From JBNKZU01 sp050301795 (GTDB lineage Bacteria; Pseudomonadota; Gammaproteobacteria; Thiohalomonadales; Thiohalomonadaceae), in NCBI GenBank assembly GCA_050301795.1, contig JBNKZU010000014.1:62001-126000 (forward strand): 64,000 nt of DNA. The letters are read 5' to 3'. Every line of letters starts with the position of its first letter. The stretch's first letter is position 1. This document shows, in pieces, positions 7,830 through 16,966 of this stretch. The notes beneath the pieces were generated by a model that ran no database searches, was not told the DNA's origin, and was given only the letters and a program-made list of their open reading frames with translations. The position numbers and the translations under genes were made by a program.

Positions 7830-10091
7830 TCAAGAGGCCTTAACGGTTACCTCAATTGCATCGACCCGCTGAAAACCTCGCGGTAATTTACTCCCTCGTC
7901 GTCCACGTTCACCAAAATAGTGTTCTAAATCAGTGTGCTTAAGAATGATATATCGCTTACCGGCATAGATCTTCAAATGGCTCCCCTCTGAGATCACCGC
8001 AAGCCCAATCACATACTCTTCTCTTAGACTCACTCTTGCTGAGGGAATGTTAATAATCTTGTTGCCCTTTCCGCGAGCAAGTCTTGGTAGATCCTTGATC
8101 GGGAAGATCAACAGACGACCCTCATTAGAGACCGCCGCAATCAGATCTTCTTCATAGTTTGTAATTGGGACTGGTTTTATCACCTTTGAACCGGAAGGCA
8201 GTTTGATAACCGCCTTACCCGCCTTTGCTCTGGTCTGAGTATCTTCAAGTTTTCCGACAAAACCGTAGCCAGCATCAGAGGCGAAGAGATACTCCTGCGT
8301 CCCCAAACCCATTAATACCGCTTCAAAGCTGGCACCAGCAATTGGATTGATGCGCCCCGATAATGGTTCACCCTGACCTCTGGCTGATGGCAGGTTATGC
8401 GTTTGAATTGAATAGGCTCTTCCTGTGGAATCAAAAAAGGTAGCAAGCTGATTACTTTTGCCACATGCGTGACTCTTATATCCATCGCCAGCTTTATAAC
8501 TCAATGATAAAGGATCGATATCGTGCCCTTTACCTGCCCTGATCCACCCCTTTTCAGAGAGCACAACTGTGATCGCCTCGGCACCAACCAGTTCCGTCTC
8601 ATTTAATGCTTGTGCACTACTACGTTCAACAATAGGTGAGCGGCGATCATCCCCATACTCTTCAGCATCGGAGGTTAACTCCTTTTTGATCATCGTTTTC
8701 AGACGCTGCTCAGAGCTTAGTGTCAGTTCTAGCGCCTCCTTCTCATTTGCTAACTCCTCCTGCTCTGCCCGAATCTTAATCTCTTCCAGACGAGCTAACT
8801 GACGGAGTTTAGTATCTAAAATAAAGTCCGCCTGAACCTCGGAGAGTGCAAACCGCTCCATTAAAACCGGTTTGGGCTGATCTTCAGTACGGACAATATG
8901 AATCACTTCATCAATATTGAGGAACGCGATCAACAGTCCATCCAATAGATGTAAACGACGGTTAACCTTCTCCAGACGATACTCAAGTCGACGACGTACC
9001 GTTTGAATACGGAAACGTAGCCACTCATACAACATCTGTTTTAGATTCTTAACCTGAGGTTTTCCATCAAGACCAATCACATTCATATTGACTCGGTATG
9101 AACGCTCAAGATCTGTGGTTGCAAATAGATGGCTCATTAACTGTTCAATATCGACTCGATTCGAACGAGGAATGATCACAAGCCGGGTTGGGTTTTCATG
9201 ATCCGACTCATCACGCAGATCCTCCACCATCGGTAGCTTCTTTGCTTGCATCTGCGCGGCAATCTGTTCAAGCAGTTTTGCACCCGAAACCTGGTGTGGG
9301 ATAGCGGTAATAACAATATCACCATCCTCTTTTACCCACTTCGCGCGCATACGAATTGAGCCATGACCGGTTTCATAGATCTTCAGAATATCGGCTTTAG
9401 GAGTAATAATCTCAGCATCAGTTGGAAAGTCAGGCCCTTTGACGTGTTCACATAGCTCTTCAATCGTGGTTCTGGATGAGTCGATAAGACGAATAGCCGC
9501 AGTGATAATCTCACGCATATTGTGTGGAGGAATGTCAGTTGCCATTCCAACAGCGATGCCGGTCGTTCCATTGAGCAGAATATTCGGAACCCGTGCAGGA
9601 AGAACTGAAGGCTCATCTAGAGTGCCATCAAAGTTGGGGATCCAATCAACCGTTCCGTTTCCAACTTCAGATAATAAAAGCTCGGCATACTTTGCAAGTC
9701 TTGACTCTGTATATCGCATTGCAGCAAAGGATTTAGGATCATCAGGAGATCCCCAGTTACCTTGACCATCAACAAATGGATAACGATAGGAAAAAGGCTG
9801 TGCCATTAACACCATGGCTTCATAACAGGCCGAGTCACCATGCGGATGGAATTTACCCAACACATCACCCACAGTGCGAGCAGATTTCTTGTATTTAGTG
9901 CCTGCTTTTAACCCAAGTTCAGACATTGCATAGATAATACGTCGTTGCACCGGCTTCATTCCATCACCGATATGCGGTAACGCTCGATCCATAATGACGT
10001 ACATCGAGTAATCAAGATAAGCCTTCTCAGTAAACTCCTTTACCGGAAGTTGCTCAATACCATCGTAAATAATTTCTGTGCTTTCACTCAT
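7830..10091 (-). CDS. parC: DNA topoisomerase IV subunit A
   Basis: The 753-residue protein has the ParC breakage-reunion domain, with the active-site tyrosine in AAMRYTES (Tyr127), followed by a C-terminal beta-pinwheel with poorly conserved blades. The quinolone-resistance region is wild-type in form: HPHGDSACYEAM keeps Ser87 and Glu91, equivalent to Ser80 and Glu84 of E. coli. Together with ParE it decatenates daughter chromosomes. parE lies 27 nt upstream on the same strand, so the two form a bicistronic unit. Confidence 0.97.
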   Translation of the reverse strand: MSESTEIIYDGIEQLPVKEFTEKAYLDYSMYVIMDRALPHIGDGMKPVQRRIIYAMSELGLKAGTKYKKSARTVGDVLGKFHPHGDSACYEAMVLMAQPFSYRYPFVDGQGNWGSPDDPKSFAAMRYTESRLAKYAELLLSEVGNGTVDWIPNFDGTLDEPSVLPARVPNILLNGTTGIAVGMATDIPPHNMREIITAAIRLIDSSRTTIEELCEHVKGPDFPTDAEIITPKADILKIYETGHGSIRMRAKWVKEDGDIVITAIPHQVSGAKLLEQIAAQMQAKKLPMVEDLRDESDHENPTRLVIIPRSNRVDIEQLMSHLFATTDLERSYRVNMNVIGLDGKPQVKNLKQMLYEWLRFRIQTVRRRLEYRLEKVNRRLHLLDGLLIAFLNIDEVIHIVRTEDQPKPVLMERFALSEVQADFILDTKLRQLARLEEIKIRAEQEELANEKEALELTLSSEQRLKTMIKKELTSDAEEYGDDRRSPIVERSSAQALNETELVGAEAITVVLSEKGWIRAGKGHDIDPLSLSYKAGDGYKSHACGKSNQLATFFDSTGRAYSIQTHNLPSARGQGEPLSGRINPIAGASFEAVLMGLGTQEYLFASDAGYGFVGKLEDTQTRAKAGKAVIKLPSGSKVIKPVPITNYEEDLIAAVSNEGRLLIFPIKDLPRLARGKGNKIINIPSARVSLREEYVIGLAVISEGSHLKIYAGKRYIILKHTDLEHYFGERGRRGSKLPRGFQRVDAIEVTVKAS

Positions 10092-10118
10092 TTTTTATTG
10101 TCTTGTTCGTTACCGGTC

Positions 10119-12005
10119 TTAAACCTCAGCGAGGTCGCCTTTCGTTTCGAGCCACTTCTTGCGATCACCGGATCGTTTCTTGGCCAACAGCATATCCATC
10201 ATTTGATGGGTATTATCACCAGGTTCGAGCGTGAGTTGAACAAGTCGTCTGGTATCGGGTGATAGCGTTGTTTCACGCAACTGTTTGGGATTCATCTCAC
10301 CCAAACCTTTAAATCGGGTCACTTGAATCTTCCCGCGTTTACCTTCGGCTTCAATACGATCAATCACGCCCTGTTTCTCAGCCTCATCAAGGGCGTAGTA
10401 GACCTCTTTACCAATATCAATTCGAAATAGGGGCGGCATTGCGATGTAAACATGTCCTGCGCTGACTAATGGTCTGAAATGGCGCACAAACAAGGCACAT
10501 AACAGTGTTGCGATATGTAGTCCGTCAGAATCAGCATCAGCGAGGACACAGATCTTGCCGTAACGAAGACCTTTTAGATTATCGGATCCGGGGTCAACGC
10601 CGATAGCTATCGAGATATCGTGCACCTCCTGTGATGCGAGAACCTGAGAAGGATCAACCTCCCATGTATTCAGGATTTTACCCCTAAGCGGCATAATCGC
10701 CTGAAACTCCCGATCACGTGCCTGTTTAGCCGAGCCGCCGGCTGAATCCCCCTCGACGAGGAAAAGCTCTCCACGCATCGGCTCTGCACTTGAGCAATCC
10801 GCCAGCTTTCCAGGTAATGCCGGACCTTGCGTTACACGTTTACGTGCGACCTTCTTACCCGCACGTAATCGAGTGTTGGCATTATTGATGGCCATTTCGG
10901 CAATCATCTCACCCAGATCGTGGTGCTGGTTAAGCCATAATGAGAATGCATCCTTAACAACACCAGATACAAACGGTGCACATTCACGAGATGAAAGACG
11001 CTCCTTGGTCTGTCCTGAGAATTGCGGGTCTTCCATCTTCACCGACAGGATATAGTTCACCCTGTCCCAGACATCATCGGGAGTGAGCTTTACACCACGA
11101 GGTAAAAGGTTACGGAATTCACAGAACTCACGCACTGCTTCAGTCAGGCCGGTGCGTAATCCATTGACATGAGTACCCCCTTGCGTGGTTGGCACCAAAT
11201 TGACATAGCTCTCTGCGACAGCTTCGCTCTTTTCGGTACACCAAACTAACGCCCAATCGACTGCTTCCGTGGAGCCCTTCATTGTTCCGAGGAATGGGTC
11301 TTCTGGAATATGGGTCACATCTGCAAGTTCATCGATCAGATAATCCTTAAGGCCATCCTCGTAGAACCACTCAAGCGATTCCCCACTTGCCTCATCTTTG
11401 AGTTTTACCGTCAACCCAGGACATAACACCGCTTTTGCCCGCAGGTTATGCTTTAAGCGCGACAGTGAAAATTTTGGCGAATCAAAAAACTTGGGATCAG
11501 GCCAGAACTTTATCGTGGTGCCTGTGTTTCGTTTACCTACCTCACCGACCACATCTAATGAAGCCACCTTCTTGCCATCTTTAAACGCGATGTTGTACTC
11601 CTTGCCATCACGTCTAACCCAGACCTCAAGATGTTTGGATAGCGCATTAACAACAGAGACACCGACACCGTGGAGTCCACCAGAGAACTGGTAATTCTTG
11701 TTCGAAAATTTACCGCCGGCATGGAGTTTGGTCAGAATCACCTCAACACCTGGGATCTTCTCTTTAGGGTGGATATCAACCGGCATACCTCGTCCGTCAT
11801 CTTTGACGGTGATCGATTGATCTTTATGCAGGATCACCTCTATGTTTTTGCAGTAACCGGCTATCGCCTCGTCAACCGAGTTATCGACAACCTCCTGACA
11901 CAGGTGATTTGGACGTTCAGTTTGGGTATACATGCCTGGCCGCTTTCGCACCGGCTCCAGACCGCTAAGGACTTCAATTGCTTCCGCCGTATAGTTGGCA
12001 CTCAT
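10119..12005 (-). CDS. parE: DNA topoisomerase IV subunit B
   Basis: A 628-residue GHKL ATPase subunit. The Bergerat fold shows VVDNSVDEA near residue 40 and DGRGMPVD near 70; the Toprim domain has LVEGDSAGGSA and DADSDG. The length and the PLRGKILNTWEV segment are those of ParE rather than GyrB, which carries an extra insertion. It provides the ATP-driven gate of topoisomerase IV and is followed by parC. Its start lies in a 236-bp gap divergent from ubiT, which must hold both promoters. Confidence 0.97.
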   Translation of the reverse strand: MSANYTAEAIEVLSGLEPVRKRPGMYTQTERPNHLCQEVVDNSVDEAIAGYCKNIEVILHKDQSITVKDDGRGMPVDIHPKEKIPGVEVILTKLHAGGKFSNKNYQFSGGLHGVGVSVVNALSKHLEVWVRRDGKEYNIAFKDGKKVASLDVVGEVGKRNTGTTIKFWPDPKFFDSPKFSLSRLKHNLRAKAVLCPGLTVKLKDEASGESLEWFYEDGLKDYLIDELADVTHIPEDPFLGTMKGSTEAVDWALVWCTEKSEAVAESYVNLVPTTQGGTHVNGLRTGLTEAVREFCEFRNLLPRGVKLTPDDVWDRVNYILSVKMEDPQFSGQTKERLSSRECAPFVSGVVKDAFSLWLNQHHDLGEMIAEMAINNANTRLRAGKKVARKRVTQGPALPGKLADCSSAEPMRGELFLVEGDSAGGSAKQARDREFQAIMPLRGKILNTWEVDPSQVLASQEVHDISIAIGVDPGSDNLKGLRYGKICVLADADSDGLHIATLLCALFVRHFRPLVSAGHVYIAMPPLFRIDIGKEVYYALDEAEKQGVIDRIEAEGKRGKIQVTRFKGLGEMNPKQLRETTLSPDTRRLVQLTLEPGDNTHQMMDMLLAKKRSGDRKKWLETKGDLAEV

Positions 12006-12241
12006 AGACTCTTATGCTTCTTTATCTCAGATCGTGTTATGTAATGTTAAGTTGTTGTTTTATATTATGATTTGTCATTATTCATTCAAAATCATATCTG
12101 GTGTGCATGATTCTGCCACAGGTTGCACCATGATGACATAGCCAGCTGAATTCAATGTAAAATCAAGGTTTCAGCATTGACCTTGGAGCCATTGTGGGGT
12201 ATTGATCCCCCCTCACGGAAACGACTGTAACGGGAACAATC
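12006..12241. other. Divergent intergenic region parE / ubiT
   Basis: The 236-bp gap is AT-rich next to parE (TTATATTATGATTTG near 12060). A G/C-rich inverted pair, GTGGGG and CCCCTCAC, stands at 12194-12217 shortly before ubiT. No RNA gene or small ORF with a convincing start was seen. Confidence 0.4.
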
Positions 12242-12754
12242 ATGTTAAACAAACCACTTAATATCCTTTTAAAAACTCTCCCCGACTCGATTCATAGCGA
12301 GATGCTATCCCGTCTGTTTAATCATGCTTTAAAAGGCCAGTGGATCACCGAACAACTCGATGAGATTGACGGCAAACGCATTGCGATTGCCATCACCGAT
12401 ACCGGAACTGAGCTTCTGTTTCAGATTAAGGATCGTCAGTTCAAACGCGCTAATCCAAAGCATTTCAGCCAACCATGGCATGTCAAGATTTCTGGTAATT
12501 TACAGGAGTTCTGGAAGCTTGCCACCCGCGCTGAAGACCCCGATACCCTCTTTTTCAACCGCACGCTCTCACTTGAAGGCGAGACTGAAACCGGGCTATA
12601 TATTAAAAACCTGCTCGACTCGCTCGACTTTGAGCCGGAATCTCATCTTCAGGCGGTACTCGGTGATAAACGTGGTTCACGTATCTACAAACTACTTCAA
12701 CGTACAGGGATTGATCAGCGTTTGAGAGATCGCATTGGATTACAAAGCTACTAA
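12242..12754 (+). CDS. ubiT: SCP2-domain ubiquinone biosynthesis accessory protein (UbiT-like)
   Basis: The 170-residue protein has an SCP2 sterol-carrier fold with the UbiT/YhbT signature FFNRTLSLEGETETGLYIKN (about residues 103-122), followed by LLDSLD. UbiT is the lipid-binding accessory factor of the O2-independent ubiquinone pathway, acting with the UbiU-UbiV hydroxylase. In many genomes it lies beside ubiUV, but those genes are not in this window, so it stands alone here. It is a single gene with parE divergent and a converging small membrane gene downstream. Confidence 0.8.
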   Translation: MLNKPLNILLKTLPDSIHSEMLSRLFNHALKGQWITEQLDEIDGKRIAIAITDTGTELLFQIKDRQFKRANPKHFSQPWHVKISGNLQEFWKLATRAEDPDTLFFNRTLSLEGETETGLYIKNLLDSLDFEPESHLQAVLGDKRGSRIYKLLQRTGIDQRLRDRIGLQSY

Positions 12755-12783
12755 ACCCTTTGGTTTTGATTTTTGATTTAGCT

Positions 12784-12984
12784 TTACTTCATAAATCGAT
12801 TCTTTAGCGCCGTAATTCCAGAGATGCTAAGTAGAGCATCCCATAGATCCCTTGGTGTAAGTCGTTGAATCCCTTCTGAAAAAACAATAAAGAATCGAAC
12901 TAACAGCAACGCAAAAAGGCCTAACCAGAAACTTCCGGTGGTGATCCAGATCAGCAAAAAGATAATGAATTGAATCAGGATCAT
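12784..12984 (-). CDS. Small membrane protein coupled to tpm, function unknown
   Basis: A 66-residue protein with one long or two short hydrophobic stretches (about residues 2-35) and an amphipathic, basic C-terminus (TPRDLWDALLS..ALKNRFMK). Its ATG shares one base with the TAA of the methyltransferase gene (TAATG), which indicates translational coupling and a single transcript. I do not recognise the family. Confidence 0.6.
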   Translation of the reverse strand: MILIQFIIFLLIWITTGSFWLGLFALLLVRFFIVFSEGIQRLTPRDLWDALLSISGITALKNRFMK

Positions 12985-13640
12985 TATTTCAGGGATATCT
13001 GGTAGATCTTCTCATCAAACCGAGTCAGACCTCGCGCTTTAAATTCGGGGTTCGCACCAAGCAGATCGAATGTTTCCAGGCGTTCAACCTGATGTGCCTT
13101 TCGATACAATGCCCTGACCTCTTCCTCAGTCACGTTAAATGGCGGCCCAGTGCGTTCAGATTCATCATACTCCATACTCACAAGCAGTATGGCGGCACTT
13201 GGATGAAGATGGGTCATCAGAAAATCGACATAACGACGACGCATTTCGGGTGGAAGAGCAACCAGTGACGCACGATCAAACAGGGCATCAACATCTGCAA
13301 GTGCTTCCGGTGGAAGATTAAAGAGATCGCCGCAGTAGATGGTTAGCTCTTCACATTGCCACAAATGAAAATGGTCTGTCTCTGTAACTGTCGGATTCAG
13401 ATCGTTTTCATTGAAGAAGGCTTCAACAGCAATTGAACTCAACTCAACGCCGACCACCGAGTGCCCCTCTCCGAGCAACCATAGCAGATCCAAACTCTTT
13501 CCACACAGCGGAACAAAGACCTTACTCTGAGGCTTAAGATTGAGACGATGCCAGTGTTTTTTTAGATGATGGTTGATCTCCTGCTGATGAAAACTGATTT
13601 CTCGTGTTTTCCATCGTTGATGCCAAAATTCCGGGTTCAC
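12984..13640 (-). CDS. tpm: Thiopurine S-methyltransferase
   Basis: A 218-residue class I SAM-dependent methyltransferase. It opens with the TPMT hallmark FWHQRWKTREISFHQ (about 4-18), followed by the SAM loop VFVPLCGKSLDLLWL and VGVELS; DALFDRASLVALPP and FDLLGANPEF are also characteristic. Bacterial TPMTs methylate thiopurines and are linked to selenite and tellurite detoxification. It is the first gene of a two-gene unit with the small membrane protein that overlaps its stop codon. Confidence 0.93.
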   Translation of the reverse strand: MNPEFWHQRWKTREISFHQQEINHHLKKHWHRLNLKPQSKVFVPLCGKSLDLLWLLGEGHSVVGVELSSIAVEAFFNENDLNPTVTETDHFHLWQCEELTIYCGDLFNLPPEALADVDALFDRASLVALPPEMRRRYVDFLMTHLHPSAAILLVSMEYDESERTGPPFNVTEEEVRALYRKAHQVERLETFDLLGANPEFKARGLTRFDEKIYQISLK

Positions 13641-13810
13641 TCTGCTCTCCGATTAATCTGTTTATGCTCGAATTGGGGAGATTATCGCTGTTTTTCAACT
13701 CATACAGCCACCATTTTCCTTTCAAAGGCCACAACATGTTGTCACCCGATTTGCGCGGACAACTCAAGTCACTATAATGTGCCCCTCTATTTCAAACTGA
13801 ACTGATTGAT

Positions 13811-14305
13811 ATGCTTGAACGTGCTATAGAAAATACCATTTATGCCACCCGTTGGCTTCTTGCCCCAGTTTACCTCGGTCTCAGCCTTGGTTTGGTTGCC
13901 TTGGGCATTAAGTTCTTTCAAGAGGTTTTCCATATCCTACCAATAATCCTTTCAACCGATGAGAAGGATATTGTGCTGACGCTTTTAGCGATGGTGGATC
14001 TAACCATGGTTGGCGGTCTTATCGTGATGGTAATGTTCAGTGGCTATGAGAACTTTGTCTCCCGACTCGATATTGATGATGGTGACCACAAGCTCGACTG
14101 GTTGGGAAAACTTGATGCCGGCTCTTTGAAGTTAAAGATCGCTGCGTCGATTGTGGCAATCTCGTCAATCCACCTGCTACGGGCATTTATGAATGCCCAG
14201 GTCATTCCGAATGATAAGTTGATGTGGAATGTCATCATTCATATGACGTTTGTGATTTCCGCTGTTGCGATGGGTTATTTGGATAGAATGACAAAACACC
14301 ATTGA
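13811..14305 (+). CDS. yqhA: UPF0114 (YqhA) family membrane protein
   Basis: A 164-residue integral membrane protein with four hydrophobic segments (about 15-33, 50-75, 103-122 and 135-153). The opening LERAIENTIYATRWLLAPVY and the internal YENFVSRL match the YqhA/TIGR00645 family, which has no established biochemical function. It is monocistronic; a hairpin follows 10 nt after its stop, between it and the converging pilus ATPase gene. Confidence 0.9.
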   Translation: MLERAIENTIYATRWLLAPVYLGLSLGLVALGIKFFQEVFHILPIILSTDEKDIVLTLLAMVDLTMVGGLIVMVMFSGYENFVSRLDIDDGDHKLDWLGKLDAGSLKLKIAASIVAISSIHLLRAFMNAQVIPNDKLMWNVIIHMTFVISAVAMGYLDRMTKHH

Positions 14306-14314
14306 TGGTCAATG

Positions 14315-14330
14315 GGGAGTAAAAACTCCC
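14315..14330. terminator. Hairpin between converging yqhA and the pilus ATPase gene
   Basis: GGGAGT-AAAA-ACTCCC is a perfect 6-bp stem with a four-A loop in the 33-bp gap between two converging stop codons. It has no clear T-run on either side, so it would be a weak bidirectional terminator. Confidence 0.4.
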
Positions 14331-14338
14331 TGTCAATC

Positions 14339-16765
14339 TTAGCTACTACATACCCGCCTGATTTGACTGATATCGGTGATCCCCTGGATCACCTTATTGA
14401 TGCCGTCCTGCTTTAGGGTCAACATTCCCTCTTTAATCGCTTGTCGTTTAATCTCTGTGACTGAACCTTTAGTGATAATCAGATGGTTTAGCGCTTCACT
14501 ATTGACCAGAAGCTCGTATATTCCGAGTCGCCCTGCATACCCGGTATCACCACACTCCCGACACCCCTTTGCCCTATACAGTTCCAGACCGCTCTGGTCA
14601 CTGTCCTGAATCTCACGCCAACGCGTTAGTGTCAGTTGTTTCATTGAGGTGATCTCATCGTCACTCATTCCTACAGAGATCATATCCTGGCAATACTCCG
14701 CGAGAAGCTCATCAACCTCCTCCTCAGTGGCGGTATATTGCTCTTTACAATGCTTGCACAATCGTCGTGTAAGTCGCTGCGCCAACACACCTACAAGCGC
14801 ATCACCAAAATTAAAGGGATCCATTCCCATTTCAAGAAGACGATTAATACTTTCAGGAGCACTATTGGTATGGAGAGTTGAAAAGACCATATGTCCGGTT
14901 AATGATGCCTCAATCGCAATCTTTATGGTCTCTTCATCTCGCATTTCGCCAACCATAATCACATCTGGATCGGCACGTAAAAATGCCCGCATTGCACTGG
15001 CGAAGGTGACATCAATCTTCGGGGCGACCTGTAGTTGACGCAGACCGGGTTGTGTTATTTCAATCGGATCCTCAACAGTCCAGATCTTTCGCTCCGCAGT
15101 ATTTAACTCCTTAAGGATGGAGTGCAGTGTTGTTGTCTTACCTGAGCCGGTAGGTCCGCATGTCAGAAACAGTCCATAAGGTGTATGGATCAACCTATCC
15201 AGGTTTTTGTAGGTCGACTCATCAAAGCCCATCTCACTAATCGAGAGTGGTTCGCCACTTGCAAGTATTCGGATAACAACATCTTCAAGCTGTTCGCTTG
15301 TTGGCAAAGTTGCAACCCGCAACTCAAATTTATGACGGCTGAATTTTCTGAAATTGATCTTGCCATCCTGTGGACGCCTTCTTTCAGAGATGTTCATACC
15401 CGCCATTATTTTAATTCGAGCTACCACAGCGGTACGCAATGATGCAGGTATCTTAACGTGGTTTGAAAGCACCCCATCCCTGCGAATTCTGACTTGTGTC
15501 ATCTTTTGACCGGGATAAGGCTCAATATGGATGTCGGAGGCGCCTTTGTTATAGGCATCAAGGATGATCTTGTTGACCAGTTTGACCACGACATTATCGG
15601 AAGCGGCTGACTCATCAAGCTCCTCTTCAAACTCATCTTCGTCGAGAAAGTCATCATCCATATCGATGATATTCAGACGGGAATAGGATTCACTAATAAC
15701 CTTCGCTATCTCTTCAGAATTTCCCATCACGGGCTCAACAATACAGTTTGATTGAAAACGCACTGCATCAAGTACCTGAGAGTCCATCGGGTTTTCTAAC
15801 GCAACCGCAAGTTTGCCATCAAAATGGTAGAGCGGTAGTACATTATACTGTTCAGCAACACTCTCATCGACCAGTCGAAGCGCTTCTTCATCGATATCGA
15901 AGAGATTGACATCGACAAACGGAATTCCCATCTTTTTAGCCAAGGAGATCTGGATCTCGTCACGTGTCACAAGTCCCTTATCAACTAATATTTCACCCAA
16001 TGGTTTTTTCTTGTTTTTCTTCTGCTCTTCTAAAGCGAGATTGAGTTGTTCATCGGTAATCAGATTCTCACTTGTGAGGATGACTCCGAGTCTCATATTT
16101 GGAAATGATTTCTGACGGTCAAGCGCACTTTCAAGATCCATCGCTGTCACCACCGCTCGACTGCGAAGATATTCACCGATGGGCTTTTGCCGTTCATCAG
16201 CCTGAACAGCTAACCCCTCCTGAACACCCTCTTCGGTAACAACGCTGTCCTCTACAAGAACCTCCCCAAGTTTTGGCCCGATGTTATACCGTTTAACCAT
16301 ACTTCGATTGAGATAAATAATATGATAAAAATCGGTGTCATGACTTGGGAAAAGAAAGATCCCGTTCATATCAACCCTTAAGCCACGTGTCTCACCCTCA
16401 AGTACATCTCCATCATTAAACTCAACTGTAAATTTCTGGAGTTTTGCCGGCATCATAAAGCCTTGAGAAGCGGTATGCGGCTTCTCCTTGCTTTTATGGT
16501 ATTTACGGTTAAGCGGAAAGCTAATCATCTTGATGTTCTTGTTCTCAATCGTATCAAGATCAGAATTCTCTATTTGCTGAATCGCAAAAATACCGGTTTC
16601 TGGCGCGTAGTTTTGCAATCGACCGTAGATCTTCTTTTGATTGATATCAGTGATATGTATCGATTCACCGGTCTTAACCACGACATCATCGGAATAATCA
16701 CTCATCGCCGGTAAAGGAATCGAATGAATGATCTGCTTTTCTTCCTGTTTTGTATTGAAAATCAT
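14339..16765 (-). CDS. PilB/GspE-type assembly ATPase with four tandem MshEN c-di-GMP motifs
   Basis: An 808-residue secretion/pilus ATPase. Residues about 108-160 form a small beta domain (VEFNDGDVLEGET, IFLFPS). Four MshEN-type motifs follow at exactly 30-residue spacing: KLGEVL 165, PIGEYL 195, RLGVIL 225, PLGEIL 255, each ending in a (A/S)L..Q/K pattern. After the GspE N2 region come Walker A GPTGSGKTT (537-545), an Asp box, Walker B PDVIMVGEMRDEE and the zinc motif CKHCKE..CRECGDTGY. MshEN domains bind c-di-GMP in MshE and some GspE/PilB proteins. It probably powers pilin or pseudopilin extension; the other machine genes are not in this window, so I give no symbol. A pilin gene lies 0.75 kb away. 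Confidence 0.85.
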   Translation of the reverse strand: MIFNTKQEEKQIIHSIPLPAMSDYSDDVVVKTGESIHITDINQKKIYGRLQNYAPETGIFAIQQIENSDLDTIENKNIKMISFPLNRKYHKSKEKPHTASQGFMMPAKLQKFTVEFNDGDVLEGETRGLRVDMNGIFLFPSHDTDFYHIIYLNRSMVKRYNIGPKLGEVLVEDSVVTEEGVQEGLAVQADERQKPIGEYLRSRAVVTAMDLESALDRQKSFPNMRLGVILTSENLITDEQLNLALEEQKKNKKKPLGEILVDKGLVTRDEIQISLAKKMGIPFVDVNLFDIDEEALRLVDESVAEQYNVLPLYHFDGKLAVALENPMDSQVLDAVRFQSNCIVEPVMGNSEEIAKVISESYSRLNIIDMDDDFLDEDEFEEELDESAASDNVVVKLVNKIILDAYNKGASDIHIEPYPGQKMTQVRIRRDGVLSNHVKIPASLRTAVVARIKIMAGMNISERRRPQDGKINFRKFSRHKFELRVATLPTSEQLEDVVIRILASGEPLSISEMGFDESTYKNLDRLIHTPYGLFLTCGPTGSGKTTTLHSILKELNTAERKIWTVEDPIEITQPGLRQLQVAPKIDVTFASAMRAFLRADPDVIMVGEMRDEETIKIAIEASLTGHMVFSTLHTNSAPESINRLLEMGMDPFNFGDALVGVLAQRLTRRLCKHCKEQYTATEEEVDELLAEYCQDMISVGMSDDEITSMKQLTLTRWREIQDSDQSGLELYRAKGCRECGDTGYAGRLGIYELLVNSEALNHLIITKGSVTEIKRQAIKEGMLTLKQDGINKVIQGITDISQIRRVCSS

Positions 16766-16966
16766 CTATCGGGTTCTTTTGTTAAGTATTGATATGATTC
16801 TATATCCAACAGAATCATTTATAGCACTATTGGCTATTGAATATCACTCCTCAGAGTAAAAAAATGGTGATTAATGAACGCTTTAGGTACAAAACTCATG
16901 CGTTACATTACTCAAGCAATCATCTAAACTAAAGCTATTGTTCACTACACACTGTTTAGCCCTGGA

